64,000 bases of DNA from the NCBI GenBank assembly GCA_937141405.1, contig CAKZQQ010000003.1, positions 124,001 to 188,000 of the forward strand, read 5' to 3'. Positions 27,789 to 37,406 of the stretch are shown here, piece after piece. The DNA is from an uncultured Campylobacterota bacterium. GTDB taxonomy: Bacteria > Campylobacterota > Campylobacteria > Campylobacterales > Sulfurovaceae. The position numbers and the translations under genes were made by a program. The notes beneath the pieces were generated by a model, which was not told where the DNA came from, searched no databases, and saw only the letters and a program-made list of their open reading frames with translations. Positions within the stretch are counted from its first letter, which is position 1. The number at the start of each line of letters is the position of its first letter.

Positions 27789-29423
27789 ATGAGTGTGCCT
27801 TCAGAAAAAACAAAATATATATTTATTACAGGTGGAGTTCTTAGTTCTTTAGGTAAAGGGATAAGTGCAGCGAGTATTGCAACACTTTTAAAACATTCAG
27901 GTTTTGGGATTGGGATATTAAAACTCGATCCTTATATCAATGTAGACCCGGGAACCATGAGCCCGCTAGAACACGGTGAAGTTTTTGTAACAAAAGACGG
28001 TGCCGAGACCGATTTGGATCTTGGACATTATGAGCGTTTTATCGATACCTCTTTGACAAAAAATAACAACTTTACAACAGGTCAAGTCTATAAAAGAGTT
28101 ATTGAAAATGAGAGAAAAGGGAAATATCTCGGTAAAACTATACAGGTTGTCCCTCATATTGTAAATGAGATTAAAGAGCGAATATTTTTAGCCGGCAAAG
28201 GCAAAGATATACTTATCGTAGAACTTGGCGGGACAACAGGGGATATAGAAGGACTCCCGTTCTTAGAGACGATTCGACAGATAAAACATGAATTAGGCTC
28301 TGAGAGAGTTATGAATATCCATGTAACATTGTTGCCTTTTATAAAAGTCGCAGGGGAGCTTAAAACAAAGCCTACACAGCACTCTGTCCAAGAACTTAGA
28401 AGAATCGGTATATCACCGCACATGTTAATCCTTAGGGCTGAACAACCGGTACCAAAAGAGCTTAAAAGAAAAATCGCTTATAGCTGTGATGTTGATCAAG
28501 AGAGTGTTATAGATGCGATTGATGAGAAGACTATCTATAAAGTTCCGCTCAATCTACTCTCACAAAATATACTCAAGCCGATAGCTAAACAGCTCAATCT
28601 TGGTGAGATAAAACCCAATATGGAGCAGTGGACAAATCTTGTCAGTAAGATTATTATGCCTTCGCATGAAGTACGTATTGCATTTGTAGGGAAATATCTT
28701 GATCTTAAAGAGTCCTACAAGTCGCTTACTGAAGCGCTTGTGCATGCCGGAGCAAATCTAGATAGCAGAGTCAATATCAAGTGGATTGATAGCGAAAAGC
28801 TAGAACATGAAAATGATCCCGAAAAACATTTTAAAGACTGTGACGGTATTTTAGTCGCCGGCGGATTTGGACAAAGAGGTGTTGAGGGTAAAATGATTGC
28901 TATCAAATATGCAAGGGAAAATAAAATTCCATTTCTTGGAATCTGTCTCGGAATGCAACTTGCTATCATTGAGTATGCAAGAAATGTTTTAAAATTAAAA
29001 GAGGCAGATTCTGCAGAGTTTAATACAACTTGTGAAAATCCTATGATCTATCTTATCGATGAGTTTATCGACTCAAGCGGCAATAAACAGATACGCACTA
29101 CCAAATCGCCTCTTGGCGGGACATTGAGACTCGGTGAATATAGATGTGAGACAAAAAAAGGCTCAAACTTGCAAAAAGCATACGGTGAAGATATCATCCA
29201 TGAGCGTCATCGCCATAGATATGAGGCCAATGCAAAATATAGAGAGTTGCTTGAAAAAAACGGCATGATTGTCACGGGTGAATCAAATGGTCTTATCGAA
29301 GCAGTAGAAGTGGCTGATCACCCATGGTTTTTAGGAGTTCAATTCCACCCGGAATTTACCTCTAGACTTCAAAATCCGAACCTTGCAATCCTTGCATTTA
29401 TCAAAGCAAGCATGAAGATCTAA
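27789..29423 (+). CDS. pyrG: CTP synthase
   Basis: 544 residues. The amidoligase domain begins [12 protein letters not shown] with the P-loop and ends around residue 270; the glutaminase domain has GICLGMQLA with the nucleophile Cys, and the HPEF motif near the end. It makes CTP from UTP and glutamine. The ATG at 27789 directly abuts the AAGG (27785-27788), so the in-frame GTG at 27795 (spacing about 6) may be the real start, removing two residues. It is two bases after the dnaN stop. Confidence 0.95.
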   Translation: MSVPSEKTKYIFITGGVLSSLGKGISAASIATLLKHSGFGIGILKLDPYINVDPGTMSPLEHGEVFVTKDGAETDLDLGHYERFIDTSLTKNNNFTTGQVYKRVIENERKGKYLGKTIQVVPHIVNEIKERIFLAGKGKDILIVELGGTTGDIEGLPFLETIRQIKHELGSERVMNIHVTLLPFIKVAGELKTKPTQHSVQELRRIGISPHMLILRAEQPVPKELKRKIAYSCDVDQESVIDAIDEKTIYKVPLNLLSQNILKPIAKQLNLGEIKPNMEQWTNLVSKIIMPSHEVRIAFVGKYLDLKESYKSLTEALVHAGANLDSRVNIKWIDSEKLEHENDPEKHFKDCDGILVAGGFGQRGVEGKMIAIKYARENKIPFLGICLGMQLAIIEYARNVLKLKEADSAEFNTTCENPMIYLIDEFIDSSGNKQIRTTKSPLGGTLRLGEYRCETKKGSNLQKAYGEDIIHERHRHRYEANAKYRELLEKNGMIVTGESNGLIEAVEVADHPWFLGVQFHPEFTSRLQNPNLAILAFIKASMKI

Positions 29424-29429
29424 TCTCTT

Positions 29430-31019
29430 ATGTCTGCAGAGATATATAAAGAGATAGAGCAAAAACTTAAAAAAAGGTTTGAGAGTAGCGGGGGATTTCT
29501 CACACTTGGTGACCTCCCGGCTCCCCATAGTCTCAAAGATCTTACACAAAGTGCCCTGCGGATAAAAGAGGCTATCAGTAATCGTGAAAAGATTATTATT
29601 GTCGGTGATTATGATGTTGATGGAGTGGTTGCAACCTCACTTTTGCTTGATTTTTTTGATGCGATTGACTATGAGGTTGATTGGTTTATTCCAAATAGGT
29701 TTGAGCATGGCTATGGACTCTCTACAAAGATACTCTCTTCACTACAAGAGCATGATGTGATCATCACTGTAGATAATGGCATTAATGCTAACGATGTTGC
29801 TCTATGGTGTAAGCAGAACAATAAAACGCTTATAATTACCGATCACCATACCCCAAAAGAGGCACTTCCTGAGGCTTTTAGCATCGTAGATCCAAAGCGT
29901 GACGATTGCGATTTTGTTTATCCCGATATATGCGGTGCTGCAGTTGCTTGGTATCTTATCGCCGGTATCAAAAAAGAGCTCTCGCTTGAGATTGAACTTA
30001 GATCCTATCTGCTTTTAGTTGCCGTTGCAACCATCGCGGATATGATGCCGCTTTTGCATATCAATAGAGCCATAGTAACTGCCGGTCTTAAAGAGTTCGA
30101 AAAAAACGAGCGCGCTTTCGCGCGCGCCCTAAAAGAACATTTTCAAAAGGAGAACTTTACATCCGAAGATATATCATTTTTAATCGCACCGCTTTTAAAT
30201 AGTGCAGGCAGGATGGATGATGCATCGCTTGGCGTGAATTTTTTAAGAAGCCCCAATGTCTATGAAGCAAGAACATATCTGCAAAAATTGGTACAAAAAA
30301 ACGAAATGAGAAAAGAGAAAGAAAAGAGCATTTTTCAAGAATCCTTACACCACATCCTAAATCCTAATGATGCTATTTTAGTTGCTTATAAAGATGATTG
30401 GCACGAAGGGGTTATAGGTATCGTTGCAGCAAGATTGGCAAAACATTTTGATAAGCCCGCTATCGTTTTATGCAAAGGCGGTGATACTCTTCTAAAGGGG
30501 AGTGGACGATCATCACTAGCGTGTAATCTTTTTGAGAGCGTGCGATATTGTGAGCACGTATTGGAAAAATTTGGTGGCCATACTTTTGCTATTGGCGTTA
30601 GCTTAATGGAAAAAAATCTCCCGTCTTTTATAGAAAAGTTAAAAGAGGGCTATGTAAAGAGTACAGGTGATAATCTAGGAGATAAATATATCTACAATCT
30701 AAAATTTGAGCATATTGATTTTGCTCTTACGGATGTCTTTAAAAAATATGAGCCTTTCGGGGAAGCAAATCCTTATCCGACATTTTTTGCAGAGAGTATT
30801 GAGGTGTTAAGCGCATCACCAATGGGTAAAAATGCAGAGCATATGCGGTACATTTTAAGACAAGATCAACACACTTTTGAAGCCATTGAGTTTAGGGCAA
30901 AAGAGCCCATAGAATCAGGAGAAAAGATAGATTTTATCTATAAAATTGATGTAAATATTTTTAGGGGTATCACTAAATTACAATTAATTATAGATAATAT
31001 TACTTTTGTATATAAATAA
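29430..31019 (+). CDS. recJ: Single-stranded-DNA exonuclease RecJ
   Basis: 529 residues. The DHH motifs are all visible: DYDVDG (about 67-72), ITVDNG, ITDHHTP (about 134-140), and the DHHA1 motif with GRMDDASLGV. RecJ degrades single-stranded DNA 5' to 3' in recombination and repair. It is six bases after pyrG and ends the operon. The C-terminal OB-like domain is present, so the protein looks complete; it lacks the longer tail of E. coli RecJ (577). Confidence 0.95.
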   Translation: MSAEIYKEIEQKLKKRFESSGGFLTLGDLPAPHSLKDLTQSALRIKEAISNREKIIIVGDYDVDGVVATSLLLDFFDAIDYEVDWFIPNRFEHGYGLSTKILSSLQEHDVIITVDNGINANDVALWCKQNNKTLIITDHHTPKEALPEAFSIVDPKRDDCDFVYPDICGAAVAWYLIAGIKKELSLEIELRSYLLLVAVATIADMMPLLHINRAIVTAGLKEFEKNERAFARALKEHFQKENFTSEDISFLIAPLLNSAGRMDDASLGVNFLRSPNVYEARTYLQKLVQKNEMRKEKEKSIFQESLHHILNPNDAILVAYKDDWHEGVIGIVAARLAKHFDKPAIVLCKGGDTLLKGSGRSSLACNLFESVRYCEHVLEKFGGHTFAIGVSLMEKNLPSFIEKLKEGYVKSTGDNLGDKYIYNLKFEHIDFALTDVFKKYEPFGEANPYPTFFAESIEVLSASPMGKNAEHMRYILRQDQHTFEAIEFRAKEPIESGEKIDFIYKIDVNIFRGITKLQLIIDNITFVYK

Positions 31020-31121
31020 CTAAAAAAATATTATTATTTGTAATAATTAAATATATATATAGAGTAATCCGTTATAATTTAATCCGAGACATCACTATTA
31101 TATAGACTTAAGGAGGAAATT

Positions 31122-32582
31122 TTGGATAAAAAATTTTTGAATGACGGCATGGAACAAATCGATGCCATACTCAAAGAAGAGGGGATATCGAGAAGAGACG
31201 CCATGAAAATGTTTGGTTTGGGCGGAGCTGCTATGATGATGGGTAGCGGCGCTGTAACAGAAGCCAAAGCAAGTTCATCGGCTAAAGGGAAAATATTGAT
31301 TGTCGGCGGCGGACTCTCAGGTATCGCAGCAGCATCTCTTTTGATGCGATCGCTTGATGAGCCGGATATTACTATCATTGAGCCAAATGAGAAATCAGCA
31401 TCTTATCAGCCCGGGCAAACGCTTGTCGGCGGTGGTGTATGGGAAAATAGTGATACAGAGTATATGACGGAAGATTTTATGCCTGATGGCGTAACTTGGA
31501 TTAAAGAGAAAGCTGTAGAGTTTGACCCTGACAATAATGTAGTAAAAACAAGTGGCGGACAAAGTGTTCCTTATGACTATATGATTGTTGCGGCAGGGTT
31601 GAAGCTTGACTTTGCTCAGATTGAAGGGCTAGGCATCACAGATTCCATAACATCAAGAGGTGATGATGGCGCCGTTAAAAATGCCATAGGAAAGAACGGA
31701 ATCGGCTCTATCTATTTTGCAAATGGAGCGACCAATACATGGAAGTTGATGCAAGAGTTCATAGAAAAGGCCAAAAGCGGTCAAAAGGTACAAGGTGTCT
31801 TTACGCACCCGAATACACCTATCAAATGCGGCGGGGCTCCTAAGAAGATCATGTATCTAACAGATGCAAGACTCAGAGAGGCAGATGCGAGAGATAACGC
31901 TGAACTCACATTCTATCCAAATGGTGGTAAGATGTTTGGTGTGCCTGAGTATCATGAGGCGATCGTTAAACAGTTCGAAGCACGTGATATGAAATGGAAC
32001 TACAAGCATAATCTTATAGGCGTTGATCCACAAGCAAAGATAGCAACATTTTATAAGCACTGGCTTGAAAAAGGCGAGTATGATGATGTGCTTGACGAGT
32101 ATTCCATGGTTGCTCGAGGTGAAAAAGTTGAGGTGCCTTATGATTTCTTGCATATAACGCCTCCTATGAAAGCAGCTGAAGAGATAGCAAATTCTCCTAT
32201 AGGTTCAGATAAGGGATGGGTGCCTGTAGTCAAAGAGACACTTCAGCATGTCAAATACCCTAATGTTTTTGCATTAGGTGATATCGCAGCTGTTCCGATG
32301 GGTAAAACCGGTGGGAGCGCAAGAAAACAGTATAAAGTTGTTGTTGAAAATCTTATCTCCGTTATGGAGGGTAAAGAGCTTACGGCCGAGTACGGCGGTT
32401 ATACGGTTTGCCCACTTATTACGAGCTTGAGTACGGTTATGTTGGCTGAGTTTGATTGGAGCGGGAAACCGACTCCTTCATTCCCGTTGGATCCGACTCA
32501 AGAGCGATGGATATGGTGGTTGCTTAAAGTATATTTACTAAAACCAATGACGCAATATGGTATGCTTTCGGGTAGAGCATAA
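31122..32582 (+). CDS. sqr: Tat-exported sulfide:quinone reductase-like flavoprotein
   Basis: 486 residues from a TTG start after AAGGAGGA. A twin-arginine signal (SRRDAMKMFG, about 24-33) shows export to the periplasm. The FAD fold begins VGGGLSGIAAASLL. The two conserved Cys are found in HPNTPIKCGGAPKKIMYL and GYTVCPLITS, which line up with the redox pair of the SQOR/type II SQR branch (human Cys 201 and 379), and the C-terminus has the membrane-associated helix (ERWIWWLLKVYLLKP). It should oxidise sulfide and pass electrons to quinone. It is followed by a small cytochrome c. A flavocytochrome c sulfide dehydrogenase flavin subunit is the alternative. Confidence 0.78.
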   Translation: MDKKFLNDGMEQIDAILKEEGISRRDAMKMFGLGGAAMMMGSGAVTEAKASSSAKGKILIVGGGLSGIAAASLLMRSLDEPDITIIEPNEKSASYQPGQTLVGGGVWENSDTEYMTEDFMPDGVTWIKEKAVEFDPDNNVVKTSGGQSVPYDYMIVAAGLKLDFAQIEGLGITDSITSRGDDGAVKNAIGKNGIGSIYFANGATNTWKLMQEFIEKAKSGQKVQGVFTHPNTPIKCGGAPKKIMYLTDARLREADARDNAELTFYPNGGKMFGVPEYHEAIVKQFEARDMKWNYKHNLIGVDPQAKIATFYKHWLEKGEYDDVLDEYSMVARGEKVEVPYDFLHITPPMKAAEEIANSPIGSDKGWVPVVKETLQHVKYPNVFALGDIAAVPMGKTGGSARKQYKVVVENLISVMEGKELTAEYGGYTVCPLITSLSTVMLAEFDWSGKPTPSFPLDPTQERWIWWLLKVYLLKPMTQYGMLSGRA

Positions 32583-32596
32583 TGAAAGGAGAGAAT

Positions 32597-32980
32597 ATGA
32601 AAAAAGCAGCAGCAATATTTTTTGGAACACTTATGATGATGGCACTCAGCGGATGTGGTGATGACAACAATGCAAAACATGAAGTAAAAAATTATAAATA
32701 CACAACAGCAGAAGTCTATGCAAAAATGTGTGTAAAATGCCATGGAGAAAAGGGCGAAGGCGTTAAAAAAGAGAAAGGTCCTGCACTCAATGACCAAGAG
32801 GTCTATGAGCTTAAAACGGGAATTACCGATATAAAAATGGGTGGTATCGGCGGACACTCAGGTGGTACTGAACATGAGATTATGGAGCACAATATGCAAA
32901 AGATCATAGAAAAAGGTATGGATTATGATACTGATGCTATGGCGCAATATATCTACGACAACTTCAATATCAACAAATAA
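32597..32980 (+). CDS. Lipid-anchored monohaem cytochrome c
   Basis: 127 residues from the ATG at 32597, preceded by AAAGGAGA; an earlier ATG at 32582 overlaps the SQR stop and lacks such a site. A lipoprotein signal ends in LSGCGDDNN and one haem c site CVKCH follows (about 44-48). The Met-rich GHSGG.EHE.MEHNM segment may supply the axial Met. It is likely the electron acceptor of, or a companion to, the preceding flavoprotein, held on the outer face of the inner membrane. Confidence 0.85.
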   Translation: MKKAAAIFFGTLMMMALSGCGDDNNAKHEVKNYKYTTAEVYAKMCVKCHGEKGEGVKKEKGPALNDQEVYELKTGITDIKMGGIGGHSGGTEHEIMEHNMQKIIEKGMDYDTDAMAQYIYDNFNINK

Positions 32981-32981
32981 G

Positions 32982-33012
32982 CTTCTCTCCTCTTCGGAGA
33001 GATAAGTTTTTC
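32982..33012 (+). terminator. Rho-independent terminator of the sqr-cytochrome operon
   Basis: TCTCTCC (32984-32990) and GGAGAGA (32996-33002) form a 7-base stem with loop TCTTC, extended by CTT/AAG with a bulge, followed by TTTTTCT. Confidence 0.85.
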
Positions 33013-33082
33013 TAAACTTTTTTTTAAATAATACTGATAAAATACCCTGCATAAGGTATTTTTATAGATTGATGGGGGATGA

Positions 33083-34222
33083 GTGAACAGAAAAGAGGGA
33101 AAAGTATTTGTCTGGCCGATCTGTACTCGAATAATCCATTGGACGATTGGACTCTCTTTTTTTGCATCCTTTACTACATCTTTTTTTAAAGAGTATATTC
33201 ACTACCATATAGCCTTTGGATGGATATTTGGGGTAATGCTCTGTTACCGTGTCATATGGGGATTTATCGGACCACGGTATGCAACCTTTAATACATTTCG
33301 ATTTAATCTACGCGAACTTAAATGGTATTTTCAAGAAAAGATTATTGATAGATATAGAAAGATTCCCCCAGGACACAATCCCGCTTCAAGCTGGTATACA
33401 ATCATCGTTCTCTCTTTTGGTATATTGATTGTTGTCAGCGGTATACTACTCTATGGGATACAAGATGGTGCCGGAATATTTGGCTACCTCAACAAAAAAT
33501 ATTATGCCACCATGGATATGTGGCACAATTTGCACCTCTATCTCTCCTATATACTTGTTGCTTGGGCGTTTATTCACATCGCCGGAGTTTCTGTCGAGCA
33601 GTTTTATCATAAAACAGGCATGATATTTGTTATGCTCACGGGATACAAAAAAAGCGAAGGAGAAGACACTGATATCACAAGATGTAGCAATATCGCAAGT
33701 TATGTCTTTATCGTTATCTCTTTCTCTCTTTTTGTCTATATTATAAGTACCTATGACAATGTAGTAACCAAAAGCGTCTTCACGGCGATTAATTATGAGA
33801 ATGAGAACGGTGTTTTTTATGTGGATTGTGGTGATTGCCATGAGATATATCCTCCTTATTTGCTTCCAAAAAGATCGTGGCAGAGGATTATGAAGCGGTT
33901 AGATAACCATTTTGGTGAAGAGATTACAGATGCAAATATCTCTAAAAAAGCGAGAGTATCTATATTGAAATATCTTGAAGAAAATGCCGCCGAAAACTCT
34001 ACGCATAAAGTCTCCTTTCGAGTGCTTCGCTCACTTTTACCCGAGCAAGCTCCAAAGTCCATCACTAAGGTAGAGTATTGGAGAAATGCACACAAAGATA
34101 TAGATAGAGCTCTGTATAAAAATCCGAAAGTTAAAAACCAATCAAACTGTTTTGCCTGCCATATCGGGCTTGAGAATGGAATATTTTTAAATGAGAAAAT
34201 AGTGTTACCCAAAGTAAAATAA
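33083..34222 (+). CDS. Cytochrome b561-type membrane protein fused to a dihaem cytochrome c (DHC) domain
   Basis: 379 residues from a GTG with GGGGG upstream. Residues about 1-190 are a four-helix cytochrome b (WPICTRIIHW, WHNLHLYLSY, AFIHIAG supply His ligands). A further helix (about 203-224) leads to a periplasmic part with two haem c sites, CGDCH (about 250) and CFACH (about 359). The intervening LLPKRSWQRIMKRLDNHFGEE and KVEYWRNAH are typical of the DHC dihaem family. It should move electrons between the quinone pool and periplasmic proteins. It stands alone between the SQR operon and the Psr operon. Confidence 0.82.
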   Translation: MNRKEGKVFVWPICTRIIHWTIGLSFFASFTTSFFKEYIHYHIAFGWIFGVMLCYRVIWGFIGPRYATFNTFRFNLRELKWYFQEKIIDRYRKIPPGHNPASSWYTIIVLSFGILIVVSGILLYGIQDGAGIFGYLNKKYYATMDMWHNLHLYLSYILVAWAFIHIAGVSVEQFYHKTGMIFVMLTGYKKSEGEDTDITRCSNIASYVFIVISFSLFVYIISTYDNVVTKSVFTAINYENENGVFYVDCGDCHEIYPPYLLPKRSWQRIMKRLDNHFGEEITDANISKKARVSILKYLEENAAENSTHKVSFRVLRSLLPEQAPKSITKVEYWRNAHKDIDRALYKNPKVKNQSNCFACHIGLENGIFLNEKIVLPKVK

Positions 34223-34368
34223 GACGAAACTATCTGACGCATTAATTTTTTTTATCTTCGTTATTAAGATTAATCGTGTATAATTTTTTGGAGCTTAAAA
34301 TTGGTGGTATAGATTTATTTAATTTTTTACAGTAAGCTTGTATTATCTATCTATATGGAGGAGACTAA

Positions 34369-36834
34369 ATGGATGTAGGGATTTCCAGAAGACGCTTCTT
34401 AAAAGGAAGCGCAGCACTGACGGTTTTAGGTGGAGGCACTATAGGATTGACTCCACTGCTTGGGAATGAAGAGGGGGATCATGAGGCAGCTGCCGTCATG
34501 ACAAAAACAAGTACAAAAGAGGCGAAGCTCGTGCCGACTCTTTGTGAGATGTGTGTAAATAAATGCGCGGCAATTGCTAGAGTTGAAGATGGTGTTGTGG
34601 TAAAGCTAGATCCAAATCCGCTCTTTCCAAAATCAAAAAATATGCTTTGCCCTAGAGGCAATGCGGGAATACAAGCACTTTATGATCCGGATCGATTGAA
34701 ACGACCGATGATTAGAACGGGCGAAAAAGGTAAGGGTGAATTTAAAGAAGTCTCTTGGGAAGAGGCATATGATGCGATACTCAATGGTACAGATAAATTT
34801 CCGGGAATGGCAAAGATATTGGATGAAGAAGAAGACAATAGGTCAAGTTTTCTTTTCTGTGCCGGCGAGGGGATGGCCGAGCATACATTTAAGATGTTCT
34901 ATGAAGCGTTTGGTTCTGCAAACTGGCTCAACCACGCTTCTATCTGTTTGCAAACTGTTGCGTCTGCATACGGTGTCACGATAGGCGCGTATCCGCAGGC
35001 CGATCTTGAAAATGCTGAGTATGTCATCATGGCAGGAGCAAATAGAGCTGAGGCTATCGTGACTCCCGATACTATGGATATCTTTAAAAGAACAAAAGGC
35101 AGAGGTGCAAAGCTCATCTGTGTTGATCCAAGGTTCACTAATACAGCAGCAAAAGCAGATAAATGGTTGGGGATTAAGCCGGGAACCGATCTTGCTTTTG
35201 TGCTAGCGCTTACATATGTAACGATCGATGAAGAGCTCTACAACAAAGAGTATGTGGCAAATAATTTCAATGATTTTGATCTCTATAAAGAGCATATACT
35301 TAGTAGTGGCTATACACCGAAATGGGCAGCAGAAATTACGGGACTTAAAGAGAGTGATATCTATGAGATAGCAAGAGAGTTCGCAGCACATGCACCAAGA
35401 GCAATCTACTATCCAGGAAGAAGAAGTACCTTTTCAAAAAATGACTTTCAGCTTAGACGTGCTATGGCAATTTTTCAAGCACTAAGCGGCGGTATAGATA
35501 CTAAAGGTGGCTTGGTCTTTGGAAGTAAATTGCCACTTGGTGAGCATAAAGGTGTTGTGCCTATGTACTACCAAGCAAGAGAGAGAGCTGTCAATAAAAA
35601 CAAGCAAAATGACGGTTATGACCACTGTGTTGTCGTAAGTGGTGGCGGTTCTTGGATCGCATGGAGAAATAGATTTTTAGAAAATGCGATGTCTTATAAG
35701 GTAAGAGGAGCATTTATCTATAAACATAATCCGATGCTCAATATGCCAAATACGGCGAAAACTGCAGAGATGTTTAAAAAGATGGAGCTTGTTATTGCGA
35801 TTGATACGATGCCAAGCGATACTGTGATGTATGCTGATGTTGTATTGCCAGAATGTACCTATCTTGAGCGTACCGATCCGGTATTTAGTTTTGGCGGTGT
35901 GGAGCCTGCGATTGCTCAAAGAAATAAAGTAATCGAGCCGATGTATGATACAAAACCGGTGAATGAGATACTTTATGGCTTGACAAAGAAGATATCGAAA
36001 CCGCTTTTTGAGATCACGAAAAAGCATGATATGTTTCTTCAAGACGAGATAACAGCAACCGAAAGTGAACTTGATGAAAATAGCACGGTGACGCTTGCAG
36101 AACTCTCGAAACAAAAAGAAGAGACAATGTATACCGATGAATTTGATCTCACGAAGGTCTTCGAGCACTCTCAAGAAGAGGTCAATGAGCATATGGTTGC
36201 TGCAAAGCATGGGGAAGAGGCAGCTAAGCAGATCAAAGAACACGGCATCTTCTATCCTAATATGGAGAAATACTATAAACAGTTAGGAGAAAATAAATTC
36301 CAATACTATCCAGAAAATAAAAAGTCTTATAGTGTCAATGGCGGAGCTCCAAAAACACCAAGCAAAAAAGTAGAGTGTAATTTGGCAAACCTAGCTTCAA
36401 AAGGCGTCGATCCGATGCCGACATGGAAAGATGAGTATGGCTTTAAAGTACCAAGCGGTAAATTTAAACTGCTCACGGGAAGACATGCACAATTTACACA
36501 AACAGGGACTTCAAACAACATTGCGCTTCACGATCTTATGCATACGAATTATATTTGGATCAATGAAAAGATTGCCAGAGAGCAGGGTATTGCTTTTGGA
36601 GATAAAGTGGAAGTGAGTAGTGCAGCAGGTAAGACGATTATTAGAGCCTATCCGACAGAAAAGATAGCGCCGGATACCGTTTTCTTTGTCCACGGTTTCG
36701 GAGAAGAGAGCGAAAGACTTACCATGGCATATAAAAATGGTGGATGCGATAATGTAGTTATCGAAGATAACATTGAGCCGGTGTATGGGGCAGCGGCGAT
36801 GCATGAGACAAATGTTGAGATAAGAAAGGTGTAA
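34369..36834 (+). CDS. psrA: Psr/Phs-type molybdopterin oxidoreductase catalytic subunit
   Basis: 821 residues. A Tat signal (ISRRRFLKGSAAL, about 5-17) sends it to the periplasm. The [4Fe-4S] motif is LCEMCVNKC with the fourth Cys in LCPRGNAG, and the Mo-ligand region NHASICLQT carries a Cys, as in polysulfide, thiosulfate and related reductases of the DMSO-reductase superfamily. It binds bis-MGD (mobA is in the window). It is followed by FeS and NrfD-like membrane subunits. Direction (reduction of polysulfide/sulfur or oxidation) and exact substrate cannot be fixed; tetrathionate or thiosulfate reductases are alternatives. Confidence 0.85.
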   Translation: MDVGISRRRFLKGSAALTVLGGGTIGLTPLLGNEEGDHEAAAVMTKTSTKEAKLVPTLCEMCVNKCAAIARVEDGVVVKLDPNPLFPKSKNMLCPRGNAGIQALYDPDRLKRPMIRTGEKGKGEFKEVSWEEAYDAILNGTDKFPGMAKILDEEEDNRSSFLFCAGEGMAEHTFKMFYEAFGSANWLNHASICLQTVASAYGVTIGAYPQADLENAEYVIMAGANRAEAIVTPDTMDIFKRTKGRGAKLICVDPRFTNTAAKADKWLGIKPGTDLAFVLALTYVTIDEELYNKEYVANNFNDFDLYKEHILSSGYTPKWAAEITGLKESDIYEIAREFAAHAPRAIYYPGRRSTFSKNDFQLRRAMAIFQALSGGIDTKGGLVFGSKLPLGEHKGVVPMYYQARERAVNKNKQNDGYDHCVVVSGGGSWIAWRNRFLENAMSYKVRGAFIYKHNPMLNMPNTAKTAEMFKKMELVIAIDTMPSDTVMYADVVLPECTYLERTDPVFSFGGVEPAIAQRNKVIEPMYDTKPVNEILYGLTKKISKPLFEITKKHDMFLQDEITATESELDENSTVTLAELSKQKEETMYTDEFDLTKVFEHSQEEVNEHMVAAKHGEEAAKQIKEHGIFYPNMEKYYKQLGENKFQYYPENKKSYSVNGGAPKTPSKKVECNLANLASKGVDPMPTWKDEYGFKVPSGKFKLLTGRHAQFTQTGTSNNIALHDLMHTNYIWINEKIAREQGIAFGDKVEVSSAAGKTIIRAYPTEKIAPDTVFFVHGFGEESERLTMAYKNGGCDNVVIEDNIEPVYGAAAMHETNVEIRKV

Positions 36835-36835
36835 T

Positions 36836-37399
36836 ATGGCAAATTATGTAATGGTACTTGATTATAAAAATTGTATAAATTGTAAAGCTTGTGAGATAGC
36901 TTGCAAGGAAGAGAATGGGGTGTTGCTAGGCGCTGATAAACATCGTATCTGGGTTGGCTCAAACAATCCAAAAGGAGAGTGGCCAAAGCTCGATATCGCT
37001 TCAGCTGCATTTTTGCCAAGCCAGTGTCAACAGTGTGAAAATGCGCCATGCCAAGATGTTTGTCCTACGAACGCAACATATTATGATGAAAACGGTGTGG
37101 TGCAGGTTGATAGTGATAAGTGTATCTTGTGTAGTTACTGCATGGTTGCATGCCCTTATGATGCGAGATATGTTGATGATAGAACGGTAACGGTTGATAA
37201 ATGTACTTTTTGTAGTGATACAAGATTGGCTCGCGGAGAGGTTACGACGGCATGTCAAAATACCTGTCCGACAAAAGTAAGAACATTTGGAGATATCGAT
37301 GATCCTGACAGTGAGGTAAGTGAGTTGCTCAGAACAAGAGAGCATTTTTCACTCAAAAGCAATCTTGGCACAAAACCAAAACTATTTTATCTAACATAA
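36836..37399 (+). CDS. psrB: Four-cluster ferredoxin subunit (PsrB-like)
   Basis: 187 residues. Four cysteine sets (CINCKACEIAC, CQQCENAPCQDVC, CILCSYCMVAC, CTFCSDTRLARG...CQNTC) bind four [4Fe-4S] clusters, as in the electron-transfer subunits of Psr, Phs, NrfC and DmsB. It follows psrA by one base, so translation is coupled. It has no signal and must be carried across by the Tat subunit psrA. It passes electrons between the membrane subunit and the Mo centre. Confidence 0.92.
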   Translation: MANYVMVLDYKNCINCKACEIACKEENGVLLGADKHRIWVGSNNPKGEWPKLDIASAAFLPSQCQQCENAPCQDVCPTNATYYDENGVVQVDSDKCILCSYCMVACPYDARYVDDRTVTVDKCTFCSDTRLARGEVTTACQNTCPTKVRTFGDIDDPDSEVSELLRTREHFSLKSNLGTKPKLFYLT

Positions 37400-37406
37400 G
37401 GGGGAG

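Noticed and set aside
33429-33623. Several 60-130 residue open frames inside the cytochrome b, Psr and other genes
   Set aside because: They lie in other frames of strong, motif-bearing genes, lack ribosome sites and show no family signature.
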